DNA of 33,900 bases, taken from positions 1 to 33,900 of the forward strand of contig JACVCS010000041.1 of assembly GCA_016741915.1 (NCBI GenBank). The letters are read 5' to 3'. Source of the DNA: Phycisphaerales bacterium (GTDB taxonomy: Bacteria; Planctomycetota; Phycisphaerae; Phycisphaerales; UBA1924). Positions 1-7,751 of this stretch are shown here, in pieces. Both the position numbers and the translations under genes were made by a program. The number at the start of each line of letters is the position of its first letter. Positions within the stretch are counted from its first letter, which is position 1. The notes beneath the pieces were generated by a model, which had not been told where the DNA came from, ran no database searches, and saw nothing but the letters and a program-made list of their open reading frames with translations.

Positions 1-24
1 GGTGGGGGGTGGGGGGTGGGGGAG
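1..24. repeat. G-run tract at window edge
   Basis: Two runs of six G and one of five G, separated by single T residues, at positions 4-22. The spacing fits the pattern of a potential G-quadruplex on the + strand. It lies at the very start of the window, so its full extent cannot be seen. In frame 3 it would encode a Gly/Trp/Val-rich stretch at the front of the possible C-terminal coding fragment described next. Confidence 0.5.
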
Positions 25-167
25 TGCCGTCGAGCAAGCCGCTGGTCATCGTCGGCGATGGAGGCCGGCTCACGCACACGCCGCGGCTGGTGGACGAATC
101 CACGCCCACGGGGCGCGGGGCGATCGGGCCGTGGAGCGAGACGGCCAGCGCGACGGTGGCGGCGTGA
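3..167 (+). CDS. Possible C-terminal fragment of an unknown protein
   Basis: Frame 3 is open from the window edge to a TGA at 165-167 and would encode about 54 residues: a Gly-rich start, then a segment with ordinary amino-acid balance (contains LVIVGDGG and LVDESTPTGRG) and G/C in most third codon positions. No start is visible, so it would be the end of a gene outside the window. I do not recognise it. The minus strand is also open here with similar third-position bias, so the strand is not certain. Confidence 0.2.
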   Translation, partial: WGVGGGGVPSSKPLVIVGDGGRLTHTPRLVDESTPTGRGAIGPWSETASATVAA

Positions 168-305
168 AACATCGAGCCGGGGCCGGTGGCGGCGCTGGCG
201 CTCGGCCAGAAGACGCGGGCGAGCGCGGGCATCGCCGCGGCCGCGGCGCGGGGGTTCTGCGCCGGCGGCGTATGCTCATCGGCCCGCCGCGCGAAGGGAG
301 CGACC

Positions 306-1112
306 ATGCCCAAGACCACGAACGCACGATCGGTCAAGAAGCCGCCAACGTCCGCCGGGGCGAAAGCCGTGCGCCCGCGGATGAGCCTGAAGGAAGCGAT
401 GGCCGCGCTCGAGAAGGCCGGGTCCGCGCAGACCCGCAAGACCTACACGCGGCACGGCGCGGCCGAGCCGATGTTCGGCGTCAGTTTCGCCGCCCTCAAG
501 AAGCTCCTGAACACCATCAAGGTCGATCAGGAACTGGCGGAGGCGCTGTGGGAGACGGGGAACTTCGACGCCCGCAACCTCGCGGCGAAGGTCTGCGACC
601 CGGCGAACTTCCCTTCCAAGGTGCTCGACGCGTGGGCCGCGACGCCGATCGCCTGGGTGTGGGGCGGGTACGTCGGGCAGATCGCCGCCGAGGGGCCGCA
701 CGGGAAGGCGAAGGCGGAGAAATGGCTCGCCGCGAAGAACGAAGCCACCAGGGCCGCGGGGTGGTGCGCCGTCGCCGCGATGGCGATGATCGATGAGGCC
801 ACGCCGGATACGTGGTTCGCCCGGCGGCTGGCGGAGATCGAGAAGGGCATCGCCGCGGCGAGCAACCGGCACCGGTACCTGATGAACAACGCGCTCATCG
901 CCATCGGCTGCCGCGGCGCGGCGCTCCGCAAGGCGGCCACGGCGGCGGCGAAGCGGCTGGGCACCATCGAGGTCGATCACGGCGACACCGCCTGCAAGAC
1001 GCCGGAGGCGATCGGGCGGTTGGAGAAGGCCTGGGAACGCGCCAAGTCGGCGGGGTTCGCCAGCCCGGCGGCCCAGGAGCGGGCCCGGGAGTCGATGCGG
1101 ACAAGGTGCTGA
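306..1112 (+). CDS. DNA alkylation repair-like (AlkD-type HEAT repeat) protein
   Basis: A 268-residue predicted cytoplasmic protein. The start at 306 is preceded by a good ribosome binding site (AAGGGAG); longer in-frame starts upstream would add an Arg/Ala-rich leader that looks untranslated. After a basic, low-complexity N-terminus (residues 1-30) comes an all-helical body. It has the GAAEPMFGVSF..LKKL element near residues 51-66 and LWETGNFDARNLA near 81-93, both typical of the DNA alkylation repair (AlkD) family. That family uses HEAT-like repeats to excise alkylated bases, but many members of this subtype have no tested glycosylase activity. I could not assign the catalytic Asp with confidence, so a DNA-repair role is by family only. 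The gene stands alone, convergent with kdpA, 131 bases away. Confidence 0.75.
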   Translation: MPKTTNARSVKKPPTSAGAKAVRPRMSLKEAMAALEKAGSAQTRKTYTRHGAAEPMFGVSFAALKKLLNTIKVDQELAEALWETGNFDARNLAAKVCDPANFPSKVLDAWAATPIAWVWGGYVGQIAAEGPHGKAKAEKWLAAKNEATRAAGWCAVAAMAMIDEATPDTWFARRLAEIEKGIAAASNRHRYLMNNALIAIGCRGAALRKAATAAAKRLGTIEVDHGDTACKTPEAIGRLEKAWERAKSAGFASPAAQERARESMRTRC

Positions 1113-1243
1113 GCGCGGGGCGGCGACGCGGGCGCGGGCGTGAAGAGATCGGCGTGCGTGCGGCGCGTGCCAGCGGGGTCGCGGAGCGCGACGGCGTCGG
1201 CGCGGGTCGCGGCGGAGATCGGCCGCAGCATCGCCGCGTGCGT

Positions 1244-3124
1244 TCACGGTGGCGGCGTTGCCGCCGTGTGCAACTGAAGATGCTCCACCACCGGCCCCAG
1301 GGCCAGCGCGGGGACGAAGGTGAGCGCGCCGACGATGAGGATGACGGCGACGAGCATGAGCACGAAGACCGGCGTGTGCGTCGGCAGCGTGCCGCCGCCC
1401 CGCGTGCCGGTCGTGGGGCTCACACGCTTGGCCGCCAGCGAGCCCGCCACCGCGAGCACCGGCACGATGATCCAGAAGCGGCTGAACCACATCGCCAGGC
1501 CGAGGGCGATGTTGTAGAACGGCGTGTTGGCCGAGAGGCCCGCGAAGGCCGAGCCGTTGTTGTTCCCCGCGCTGCTGAAGGCGTAGAGGATCTGGCTGAA
1601 GTTGTGCGCGCCGGCGGTGGGGGGGTTGCTGGTGGTGTTGCCCTCGGGGATGAGCACGGCGACGGCGGTGCCGAGGAGCACGATGGCGCACGGCACCAGC
1701 ACGCAGATCATCGCCATCTTCATCTCGAAGGGCTCGATCTTCTTGCCCAGGTACTCCGGCGCGCGGCCGACCATCAGCCCCGCGACGAAGACCGCCACGA
1801 TGACGAACATGAGCATGCCGTAGAGCCCCGAGCCCACGCCGCCGAAGACCACCTCGCCGAGCTGCATCAGCCACATCGGGATCAGCCCGCCGAGGGGCGT
1901 GAACGAATCGTGCATGGCGTTCACACTGCCGTTGCTCGCGGCGGTGGTCGCGGCGGCCCAAAGGGCGGAGTTGGCGACGCCGAAGCGGGCTTCCTTGCCT
2001 TCCATGTTGGGAACGTCGCCGCTGCGCGGCGAGGAAAGAACGGCGCCGATCGGGTCGCCGGTCGATGCCTGAAGGATCGCGTTGACGCGCGGGTTGCCCT
2101 GTGCCTCGAAGACGTACGTCGCGCCCAGCAACGGCACGAAGATCACCAGCATCGCCGCGAGCACGGCCCAGCCTTGGCGACGGTCGCGGACCATCTCGCC
2201 GAAGGTCCAGCAGAGCGCGGCGGGGATCAGCAGGATCGCCAGCATCTGCAGGAAGTTCGACAGGGCCGTGGGGTTCTCCAGCGGGTGGGCGGAGTTGACG
2301 TTGAAGAACCCGCCGCCGTTGGTGCCGAGCTGCTTGATGGCGATCTGCGACGCGGCGGGGCCGAGGGGGATGGTTTGCGTGGTGACGGCCGCGCCTTCGG
2401 CGGTTGTCAGGGGCACGGTGAGCGCGACCTCCTGCGGCCCGCGGAAGGTCTGCACCACGCCCTGGCTCACGAGCGCCACCGCCAGAATCACGCTCAGCGG
2501 CAACAGGATGTACAGCGTCACGCGCGTGAGATCGACCCAGCAGTTGCCGATGGTGGCGCACGGGTTGCGGGCGAGACCACGGATGAGCGCCGCCAGCACC
2601 GCGATCCCCGTCGCGGCGCTCAGGAAGTTCTGCACGCCCAGCCCGAGCATCTGCGTCAGGTGCGACATGGTCGTTTCCCCGCCGTAGCCCTGCCAGTTCG
2701 TGTTGGTCACGAACGACACCGCGGTGTTGAAGGCGGATTTCGCCTCGACGGCGCCGAGCCCGGCCGGATTGACCGGCAGCACGTGCTGCGTGCGTTGCAG
2801 CGTGTAGACCACGAGAACGCCGATGGCGTTGAAGAGCAGCACGCCCATCGCGTAGCGCTTCCATCCCATCTCGATGGGCCGTCCCCGCGCATCGCCGCGC
2901 ACGCCGCAGAGCGCGTAGATCGAGCGCTCCACCCGGCCGAGCACGCGCCCGAGCCCGAGCGGCGCTTCCCCGACGCTCCCGTCCAGCACGCGGGCCATGA
3001 ACCAGCCGAGCGGCTTGACGAGCGCGATCAGCACCGCGAGGGAGATCACCAGTTGCAGCAAGCCCGAGCCGGTGATGGCCGCGAGCGTGGTGATCGATTC
3101 CGCAGTCGTCACGGGAAGACTCAT
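1244..3124 (-). CDS. kdpA: Potassium-transporting ATPase, K+-binding subunit KdpA
   Basis: KdpA is the channel-like, K+-selective membrane subunit of the KdpFABC pump. The 626-residue product has all the expected landmarks: the first filter region TNTNWQGYGGE at residues 140-150, TNGGGFFNVNSAHP, FGGVGSGLYGM followed by the MVGRAPEYLGKKIEP segment, and AGNNNGSAFAGL near the C-terminus. It is longer than E. coli KdpA (557 residues), with an extra hydrophilic loop after the first membrane helix. The chosen ATG at 3124 overlaps the kdpF stop as ATGA and has a GGAG site upstream; an ATG nine bases earlier would add three residues. Unusually, no kdpB or kdpC follows: the next gene downstream is convergent, so the ATPase subunit must be encoded elsewhere or be absent. 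Confidence 0.96.
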   Translation of the reverse strand: MSLPVTTAESITTLAAITGSGLLQLVISLAVLIALVKPLGWFMARVLDGSVGEAPLGLGRVLGRVERSIYALCGVRGDARGRPIEMGWKRYAMGVLLFNAIGVLVVYTLQRTQHVLPVNPAGLGAVEAKSAFNTAVSFVTNTNWQGYGGETTMSHLTQMLGLGVQNFLSAATGIAVLAALIRGLARNPCATIGNCWVDLTRVTLYILLPLSVILAVALVSQGVVQTFRGPQEVALTVPLTTAEGAAVTTQTIPLGPAASQIAIKQLGTNGGGFFNVNSAHPLENPTALSNFLQMLAILLIPAALCWTFGEMVRDRRQGWAVLAAMLVIFVPLLGATYVFEAQGNPRVNAILQASTGDPIGAVLSSPRSGDVPNMEGKEARFGVANSALWAAATTAASNGSVNAMHDSFTPLGGLIPMWLMQLGEVVFGGVGSGLYGMLMFVIVAVFVAGLMVGRAPEYLGKKIEPFEMKMAMICVLVPCAIVLLGTAVAVLIPEGNTTSNPPTAGAHNFSQILYAFSSAGNNNGSAFAGLSANTPFYNIALGLAMWFSRFWIIVPVLAVAGSLAAKRVSPTTGTRGGGTLPTHTPVFVLMLVAVILIVGALTFVPALALGPVVEHLQLHTAATPPP

Positions 3125-3222
3125 TGAAACCACTCCGGCTTAAGAAGCGCGATCACGAGATAGACGAGCAGTGCGGCTGCGATGATCGCCGCGAGCGTGT
3201 AGATGACGATCTGTGGCGTCAT
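3121..3222 (-). CDS. kdpF: KdpF small subunit of the Kdp potassium pump
   Basis: A 33-residue single-span membrane peptide whose hydrophobic stretch (IVIYTLAAIIAAALLVYLVI) is followed by the ALLKPEWF ending typical of KdpF, which stabilises the KdpABC complex. The ATG at 3222 has a GGAGAG ribosome binding site 6-7 bases upstream. Longer in-frame starts would add an Arg-rich leader lying inside the upstream gene and are rejected. Its start overlaps the stop of the 53-aa gene upstream, and its stop overlaps the kdpA start, both as ATGA. The three genes are therefore almost certainly translationally coupled. Confidence 0.9.
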   Translation of the reverse strand: MTPQIVIYTLAAIIAAALLVYLVIALLKPEWFQ

Positions 3223-3380
3223 TGGCCGCTCTCCACGTGTTGAGCAGCCGGTTCGCGCACGCCCGCCTGTTCGCCGCGCTGCGTTTGACTGATGGGCTCC
3301 AGCCACTCGCACACACGCACCAAACCGAACGTGGAGAGCAGGCAGGCGACAAAGAACGCGATGGGAATGAGGTCGTTCAT
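3219..3380 (-). CDS. 53-aa single-span membrane protein at the head of the kdp operon
   Basis: Reading the minus strand from the ATG at 3380 gives a 53-residue protein: MNDLIP, one transmembrane helix (residues about 5-23, ending FGLVRVCEWLEP), then a hydrophilic tail ending ESGQ. Its TGA overlaps the kdpF ATG (ATGA), placing it as first gene of a three-gene coupled operon. Short single-span proteins with a VR.CE.L ending directly before kdpF are a known feature of Kdp operons in several phyla; their function is not established. A purine-rich site (GAGAGCAA) lies upstream of the start. Its size makes it easy to overlook. A role as accessory subunit or assembly factor of the Kdp complex is inference. 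Confidence 0.8.
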   Translation of the reverse strand: MNDLIPIAFFVACLLSTFGLVRVCEWLEPISQTQRGEQAGVREPAAQHVESGQ

Positions 3381-3698
3381 GGAGTTGCTCTCAAAAGGGA
3401 GAGGAATCGGCGACGCATTGCGAACATGCCATGAGCATCGCCACAGACCGCCCCTTTGTCACTCAATCCGGAGTAAACGCGATGCTCATTCGCATAAAGC
3501 CGGCATAAAGACAGCCGACGCCGCTCGAAGGGCGCCGAGACGCCGCCGTGCATTGATACCACATTGACGCAGCGAGACCGCCCCTTGATGAGCCTTTGAG
3601 CGACATCGCGACTGAACCCTCCACACTCATCCCGTCATGCCCGGGTGCGGCCATGCTTCGTGGCTGCACCGCGCGGCACGCGGCCTGGAGATGGTGTC
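3381..3698. promoter_or_regulatory. Divergent control region between the kdp operon and the porin gene
   Basis: About 318 bases separate the start of the leftward kdp operon from the start of the rightward porin gene, so both promoters should lie here. A 12-base direct repeat, AGACCGCCCCTT, occurs at 3444-3455 and again at 3575-3586, one copy nearer each gene, and might be an operator or a chance repeat. I see no convincing -35/-10 pair or open reading frame with coding character. No kdpDE-type regulator gene is near. Confidence 0.4.
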
Positions 3699-4832
3699 AT
3701 GAGCGATACAGCGGCTTGGTGCGTGTGGGGGGGAGCGGTGCTTTTGATAGGTTCGGGCGTCACGGCAGAGGGTTACCTCGCTTGGATGTTCATCCGCGAC
3801 TGGCGCGAGGGTCGGGCGGAACAACGCGCCCGTAGGGCACGCTGGCGAGCCGGGTCCACGCTGCCGGAGCGGTCCTCACGCTCGGTGCAGTTCTCTGCGG
3901 GCACCGCGATTGTGGCGATAGGCATGACCGCGGCCGTCGCGATCGCCCAGTCACCCGCTTCCCCACCCGCCGCAGCGCCCGCGGCCGTCACCCCTGCACC
4001 GGAAACCCTCGCCACTGCCCCCGCCGCTGGCCTTGTCGAAACAGTTGGTTCCGCCATCAACGTCCAACTCAACCTCGACTTCACCAACGCATACTTCTAC
4101 CGCGGCATTCGCCAGCAGGACAAGGGCCTGATCGTCCAGCCCGCCGCTCGAGTCACGACTCGCCTCGTGCACGATGCCGAGCTTACGCTCGACGGATTCA
4201 TCGGAACCTGGAGCAGCTTCGGCCCCAACGCCGGTACGCAGAGTGGGGGGAGCGGCGGGCTCATCGAGGATTGGTACGAGTCCGACCTGTACGCAGGCTT
4301 CACGCTCACGCACGGCAAGCTCTCGCTCACAACCTCGTACACATTCCTCACCAGCCCCAGCAACGCATTCCAAGATGTTCAGGAACTCGGCTTTACACTC
4401 GCGCTCGATGATTCGGAGTGGATGAAAGATTGGTCGCTAAAGCCCTACGTGACGCTCGCCACCGAGACCGGGTCCAACGGCTCAGACGGGCCCGAACTGA
4501 GCAACGGTGTGTACTTCGAACTCGGCATCGCACCCGGCTTCTCGTTCGATGTCGACCAGACGACCATCACGCTCACGTTCCCCGCCTCGGTCGGTCTCAG
4601 CCTCTCCGACTACTACCAAGACGCTGGCGGCAGCGATGAAACCTTCGGCTTCGCGCAGGTTGGAGCGAAGGCATCGATCCCCCTCAGCCAGCCAGGCGGG
4701 GTGGGTCGCTTCGGAGCGTGGACCCTGAACGCAGGCGTTTCGGTACTGTTCTTGGGCGACCACACCAAGGCGTTCAACGGTGGAGTCGGCACGAAAGTCA
4801 TCGGGACAATCGGGCTGCAGTGGAACTTCTAA
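3699..4832 (+). CDS. TorF-family putative outer-membrane porin with N-terminal membrane extension
   Basis: A 377-residue protein. The last about 270 residues have the alternating, aromatic, Gly-rich beta-strand pattern of a small outer-membrane barrel ending in a C-terminal Phe (GLQWNF). The segment LDFTNAYFYRGIRQQDKGLI near the start of the barrel is the hallmark of the TorF/Gcw_chp putative porin family, widespread in planctomycetes. The N-terminus is odd. Residues about 8-31 form a membrane helix, followed by an Arg-rich stretch, then a second hydrophobic segment (residues about 66-83) ending AVAIAQS that looks like a normal signal peptide with a cleavage site. The ATG at 3699 has GGAG upstream; a start just before the second hydrophobic segment would give an ordinary secreted porin, but no good start is obvious there. 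The gene is divergent from kdp and could feed ions to the periplasm (inference). Confidence 0.85.
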   Translation: MSDTAAWCVWGGAVLLIGSGVTAEGYLAWMFIRDWREGRAEQRARRARWRAGSTLPERSSRSVQFSAGTAIVAIGMTAAVAIAQSPASPPAAAPAAVTPAPETLATAPAAGLVETVGSAINVQLNLDFTNAYFYRGIRQQDKGLIVQPAARVTTRLVHDAELTLDGFIGTWSSFGPNAGTQSGGSGGLIEDWYESDLYAGFTLTHGKLSLTTSYTFLTSPSNAFQDVQELGFTLALDDSEWMKDWSLKPYVTLATETGSNGSDGPELSNGVYFELGIAPGFSFDVDQTTITLTFPASVGLSLSDYYQDAGGSDETFGFAQVGAKASIPLSQPGGVGRFGAWTLNAGVSVLFLGDHTKAFNGGVGTKVIGTIGLQWNF

Positions 4833-5234
4833 CCCGCCGTGGGATTGCGGCGGTACCGCTGATTGCGTGCTCTCAACCTGATTCCCCGAGTATTGACGCG
4901 ACTCATACCCGCATCACGTGTGGGGGCCCGGCTCGCGTTGCTTCAATCAGGCGAGTCTCGATTCCCTCCGTGCGCCGCCAGCGTCCCTGCCGACCGGTAC
5001 AACGCGCCGCTTCTGCTCGCTATTCCGAACAAAACCACGACGATTAAGGCCATTGCCGCGGGCGATTGAGGCGTGGCGTTCGTACAGCAATCGAGTGGTC
5101 GTGAAGGGGGGAACACGAGGATCATCGCGGGGGCTTGCTCGTTCGGATGGTCACCTTCAAGACCGACATGCTCACCCGGATCATCGTTGTCGTGCTCACG
5201 CGGCCGACGGGACAGACTCTTCCCGAGGACAAAA

Positions 5235-5271
5235 CGACAACCCCCGAGACTTGCATCTCGGGGGTTCGTCG
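5235..5271. terminator. Strong hairpin, terminator-like
   Basis: AACCCCCGAGA (5239-5249) pairs perfectly with TCTCGGGGGTT (5256-5266) around the loop CTTGCA. The stem can be lengthened by CGAC/GTCG (5235-5238 with 5268-5271) across a single bulged C. No long T-run follows on either strand, so a classical intrinsic terminator is only partly matched. It is over 400 bases past the porin stop. Confidence 0.5.
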
Positions 5272-5284
5272 ATTCTGAAAATAG

Positions 5285-5311
5285 AGGATAGACAGCGGGG
5301 ATCGAACGGGG
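5285..5311 (-). other. tRNA 3'-end-like remnant (possible attachment site)
   Basis: On the minus strand the sequence CGTTCGATCCCCGCTGTCTA reads like the T-loop, T-stem and acceptor side of a tRNA, followed about 20 bases later by the strong hairpin, as often seen behind tRNA genes. The 5' part of a tRNA cannot be folded from the sequence before it (about 5312-5365), and the matching 5' strand of the T-stem is missing. It may be the leftover half of a tRNA used for integration of the neighbouring block, or a coincidence. The implied acceptor stem would be unusual, which lowers my confidence. Confidence 0.2.
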
Positions 5312-5552
5312 CTCCGCCGCTAACGCCCGTCGCCGCCAGGATCGGAGGAACTGGCGCGTCTCACCCGCTGCGGTCATGCGACCGCATGTGATGAGTTGAG
5401 CGTCCGTATCCGCAACTCTCACGAACCGATGCTCCATCCCTAATTGCAAACATATACCAAACAGATCGGTTTACGCGCGACTCGGCCAGGTTCCAGAACG
5501 AACCCAAACAGGACTGGAGCGGTATACACTGCCGAACCGATAGCATTATCAG

Positions 5553-6017
5553 ATGCCCCCTGCGATCGTCAAACTCGTTGCCATCCTCCTGCTCGTGGTG
5601 CAGGGGGTGATCGCGTTGGCTCCCGGGCGGGTGCTGTGCATCCCCATTCGAGACTGCGGAAAACACGAATCGGAAGTTCTCGCGGCGTGTGACCACTGCG
5701 AATCCCACGGGAGTTCGGCAGTAGGCGGTGGCAAAGGCGGTTCGGGCCAAGAGCATGGTCCATTCAGCACAGTGTTCCACCCGCAAGACGAGTGCGGCTG
5801 CCATCTGCATGTGCCGGTTCCGGACGATGAACAGGTTCCTAGCAATCCAAAGGGCGACGGTCCCGACTCTAGGACGTTCTTTATCCCCTTCGTGGTCGCC
5901 GTAGTCTTGGCTTGGGATTTCGATCCCCCCGTAGCGGTTGCAGCGCGAGTTCAACCGCCTGATTTCAGCACCTCTGATCAGGTGCTCGCGCTGAAGACCA
6001 CCCGCCTCCTTATCTAG
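5553..6017 (+). CDS. Secreted Cys/His-rich protein of unknown function
   Basis: A 154-residue protein that I do not recognise. Residues about 5-25 form a signal peptide or membrane anchor (VAILLLVVQGVIALA). The middle is rich in Cys and His: RDCGKH, CDHCESH, and DECGCHLH near residue 79-86. A second hydrophobic stretch (residues about 108-121, ending LAWDF) lies near the C-terminus. The layout resembles the protein at 16565-17023, another Cys-rich product in front of a transporter unit. The Cys and His clusters and the position before czcCBA suggest periplasmic metal sensing or binding, which is inference. The start has no strong ribosome binding site. A 213-base gap with nothing recognisable separates it from the next gene. 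Confidence 0.7.
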   Translation: MPPAIVKLVAILLLVVQGVIALAPGRVLCIPIRDCGKHESEVLAACDHCESHGSSAVGGGKGGSGQEHGPFSTVFHPQDECGCHLHVPVPDDEQVPSNPKGDGPDSRTFFIPFVVAVVLAWDFDPPVAVAARVQPPDFSTSDQVLALKTTRLLI

Positions 6018-6230
6018 CGCCGACGTTTCCGCCTGCCGCCTTGGGGAAAGTTGTCCCGAGCACCGGGCGATGTCGTTTTTGCCTGATGCGAGCCGCCTGG
6101 CTTGTGCAGCGGGTTCTTGGCGTTGATTCCAATCACAACAAGGATCGGATCGCGTTCCGCGTTGTTTCAACGCGTCCCGGCGTTGCAACCCCGACATCGC
6201 GACTGATCGCTCACTCGTTCGGAGTTCCAC

Positions 6231-7727
6231 ATGCATCGATCGTTCGACAATATCGCCCAAGGTCAGTCGCGACTGCGGCCCGGGGGCCTCTTAGTAGCCC
6301 TACTGATTGCCTTGGTGGCCGGCGGCTGTCAGTCCTACGAGCGCCGCCCGTTGGACATGGCGGGCCACCAAGCCGCGTTCCTCGCGCGTACGCCCGAAAG
6401 CCCCGAGGTAAGGGCGTTCGCGGAAGGCCTCGCAGCACGTTCGCCGGGCACCAACGGGTTCAATTCCACAGACGGCATCACATGCGCCGAAGCGGAGATT
6501 CTCGCGCTGGTATTCAACGCGGACCTGCGGCTCGCCCGGCTGCGAGCGGGCGTCACGCGAGCCACGGCGGAAAACGCCGGCCTCTGGGAAGACCCGACGA
6601 TCGGTGTTGACCTCACGCGCATTATCGAGAGCACGCCCGAGCCGTGGAAGGTGTTCACCAGCGTCGGCATCACGATCCCGATCTCTGGACGGCTTGAGAT
6701 CGAGAAACAGCGGGCCGGGGTCGAGCACGCGGCGGAGCTTGCTCGTGTCGCCCAACGCGAGTGGTCTGTTCGAATTGCGGTTCGGCGTGCGTGGAGCGAA
6801 TGGTCGGCGCTGGATGCACAACTCGCGGCGACGCGAGAGTTCCTCTCCCGTGTCGACCAGATCCTCGTTGTCGTGGACAAGATGGAACAGGCGGGCGAGA
6901 TGGCCCGCACCGAGGCGAGACTCTTCCGCATCGAGAAAGCGACGAAGGCCTCGGACCTTGCAACGCTGGAATCACGAGCACGCGAGGCCGAACTGCGCCT
7001 TCGGCAACTCATGGGCATGTCGCCTGATGCGCCGCTGCGGTTCCAGGCGGCTGGCATCGGGCCGACGCGGGCAAGCACCACAGCCAACGCGGACGCCGCC
7101 GAACTGGAGCGCCGAAGCCCGGCGATGCTGGTCGCCGCGGCGGAGTACGAGGCCGCCGAGAAGGCGCTCGAACTCGAAGTCCGCAAGCAGTACCCGGATC
7201 TGCACATCGGGCCTGGCTATGGCAATGAGGATGGCCAGAACCAAGTGCTCCTGGGACTGTCCGTGCCGATCCCGATTCTGAACGCCAATCGGCAGGGGAT
7301 CGCCGAGGCACGAGCCCGTAGGGAACTGGCGCAAGCCGGAGCTGAGACAACGCTCGAGCAGACTATTGCCGCCATGCGGGCAGCGGAGGTCAGGCTCGCA
7401 GCGGCGACACGGCGGCGTCAAACCCTCGAAACGGAAGTCGTCCCCTTGGTCGATGCTCAGTACAGCGACGCGAGGCAAGTGGCCAGGCTCGGCGAGGTCA
7501 ACACGCTCGTGCTTCTGGAGAGCCTGACACGCCAACAGGAGGCCAAGATCGGGCTCGTCGAGGCGGCGCGCGACGAGGCGATTGCTGCCAGCGACGTGGA
7601 CGAACTCGTCGGCCCGCCCCTCTCCCTGCCCGGCGTGCCTACCGGCACCACCCAGCCCTCCAACGCAACGCCCGCGTCCGATCCTTCCACGACAAATCCC
7701 CCTGCCACCGGTAGCGCACCCCGCTGA
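6231..7727 (+). CDS. czcC: TolC-family outer-membrane factor of a metal efflux system (CzcC-like)
   Basis: A 498-residue outer-membrane channel subunit of a tripartite exporter. The N-terminus has a lipoprotein signal peptide (LLVALLIALVAGGC, lipid-anchored Cys33). The body shows two repeats of long amphipathic helices with TolC/OEP features, including ITCAEAEILALVFNADLRLARLRAG near residues 78-104, where conserved family members begin their first helical hairpin, and VLLGLSVPIPILNANRQGIAEARA near residues 341-364, a hallmark of CzcC/CusC relatives. The C-terminus is a Thr/Pro/Ser-rich tail. The ATG at 6231 follows a GGAG site. It is first of a tight operon with czcB (24 bases apart) and czcA. 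Substrate cannot be read from this subunit. Confidence 0.9.
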   Translation: MHRSFDNIAQGQSRLRPGGLLVALLIALVAGGCQSYERRPLDMAGHQAAFLARTPESPEVRAFAEGLAARSPGTNGFNSTDGITCAEAEILALVFNADLRLARLRAGVTRATAENAGLWEDPTIGVDLTRIIESTPEPWKVFTSVGITIPISGRLEIEKQRAGVEHAAELARVAQREWSVRIAVRRAWSEWSALDAQLAATREFLSRVDQILVVVDKMEQAGEMARTEARLFRIEKATKASDLATLESRAREAELRLRQLMGMSPDAPLRFQAAGIGPTRASTTANADAAELERRSPAMLVAAAEYEAAEKALELEVRKQYPDLHIGPGYGNEDGQNQVLLGLSVPIPILNANRQGIAEARARRELAQAGAETTLEQTIAAMRAAEVRLAAATRRRQTLETEVVPLVDAQYSDARQVARLGEVNTLVLLESLTRQQEAKIGLVEAARDEAIAASDVDELVGPPLSLPGVPTGTTQPSNATPASDPSTTNPPATGSAPR

Positions 7728-7751
7728 TCGGCCTCTCGCACGGAATCACCC

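Larger units (their letters stand above)
4833..5552. other. Long region without a supported gene
   Basis: Seven hundred and twenty bases with no reading frame of convincing coding character on either strand; the open frames present have irregular third-position composition and no ribosome binding sites. The stretch is less GC-rich in parts (for example around 5440-5475 and 5540-5550) than the rest of the window. It holds one strong hairpin (5235-5271) and next to it a short tRNA-3'-end-like sequence on the minus strand. It separates the kdp/porin part from the metal-resistance region and may be a junction of blocks with different histories. Confidence 0.6.

Noticed and set aside
276..2864. 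Very long open frame on the minus strand in the kdpA region (over 800 codons)
   Set aside because: It lies in another frame of kdpA and across the alkylation-repair gene, is Arg/His/Gly/Ala-rich without any domain, and results from high GC content. KdpA is certain in the overlapping frame.
812..3127. Long plus-strand open frame antisense to kdpA
   Set aside because: Composition dominated by Arg, His, Glu and Gly with no motif; a shadow of kdpA codon structure.
5285..5365. A complete tRNA gene on the minus strand
   Set aside because: Only a 3'-end-like part is present; the bases before it do not fold into the anticodon and D arms and the T-stem does not pair.
5361..6260. 300-codon minus-strand frame opposite the Cys/His-rich gene at 5553
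   Set aside because: No signal, motif or ribosome binding site; irregular amino-acid pattern. The plus-strand gene has a clear signal peptide and Cys/His clusters.
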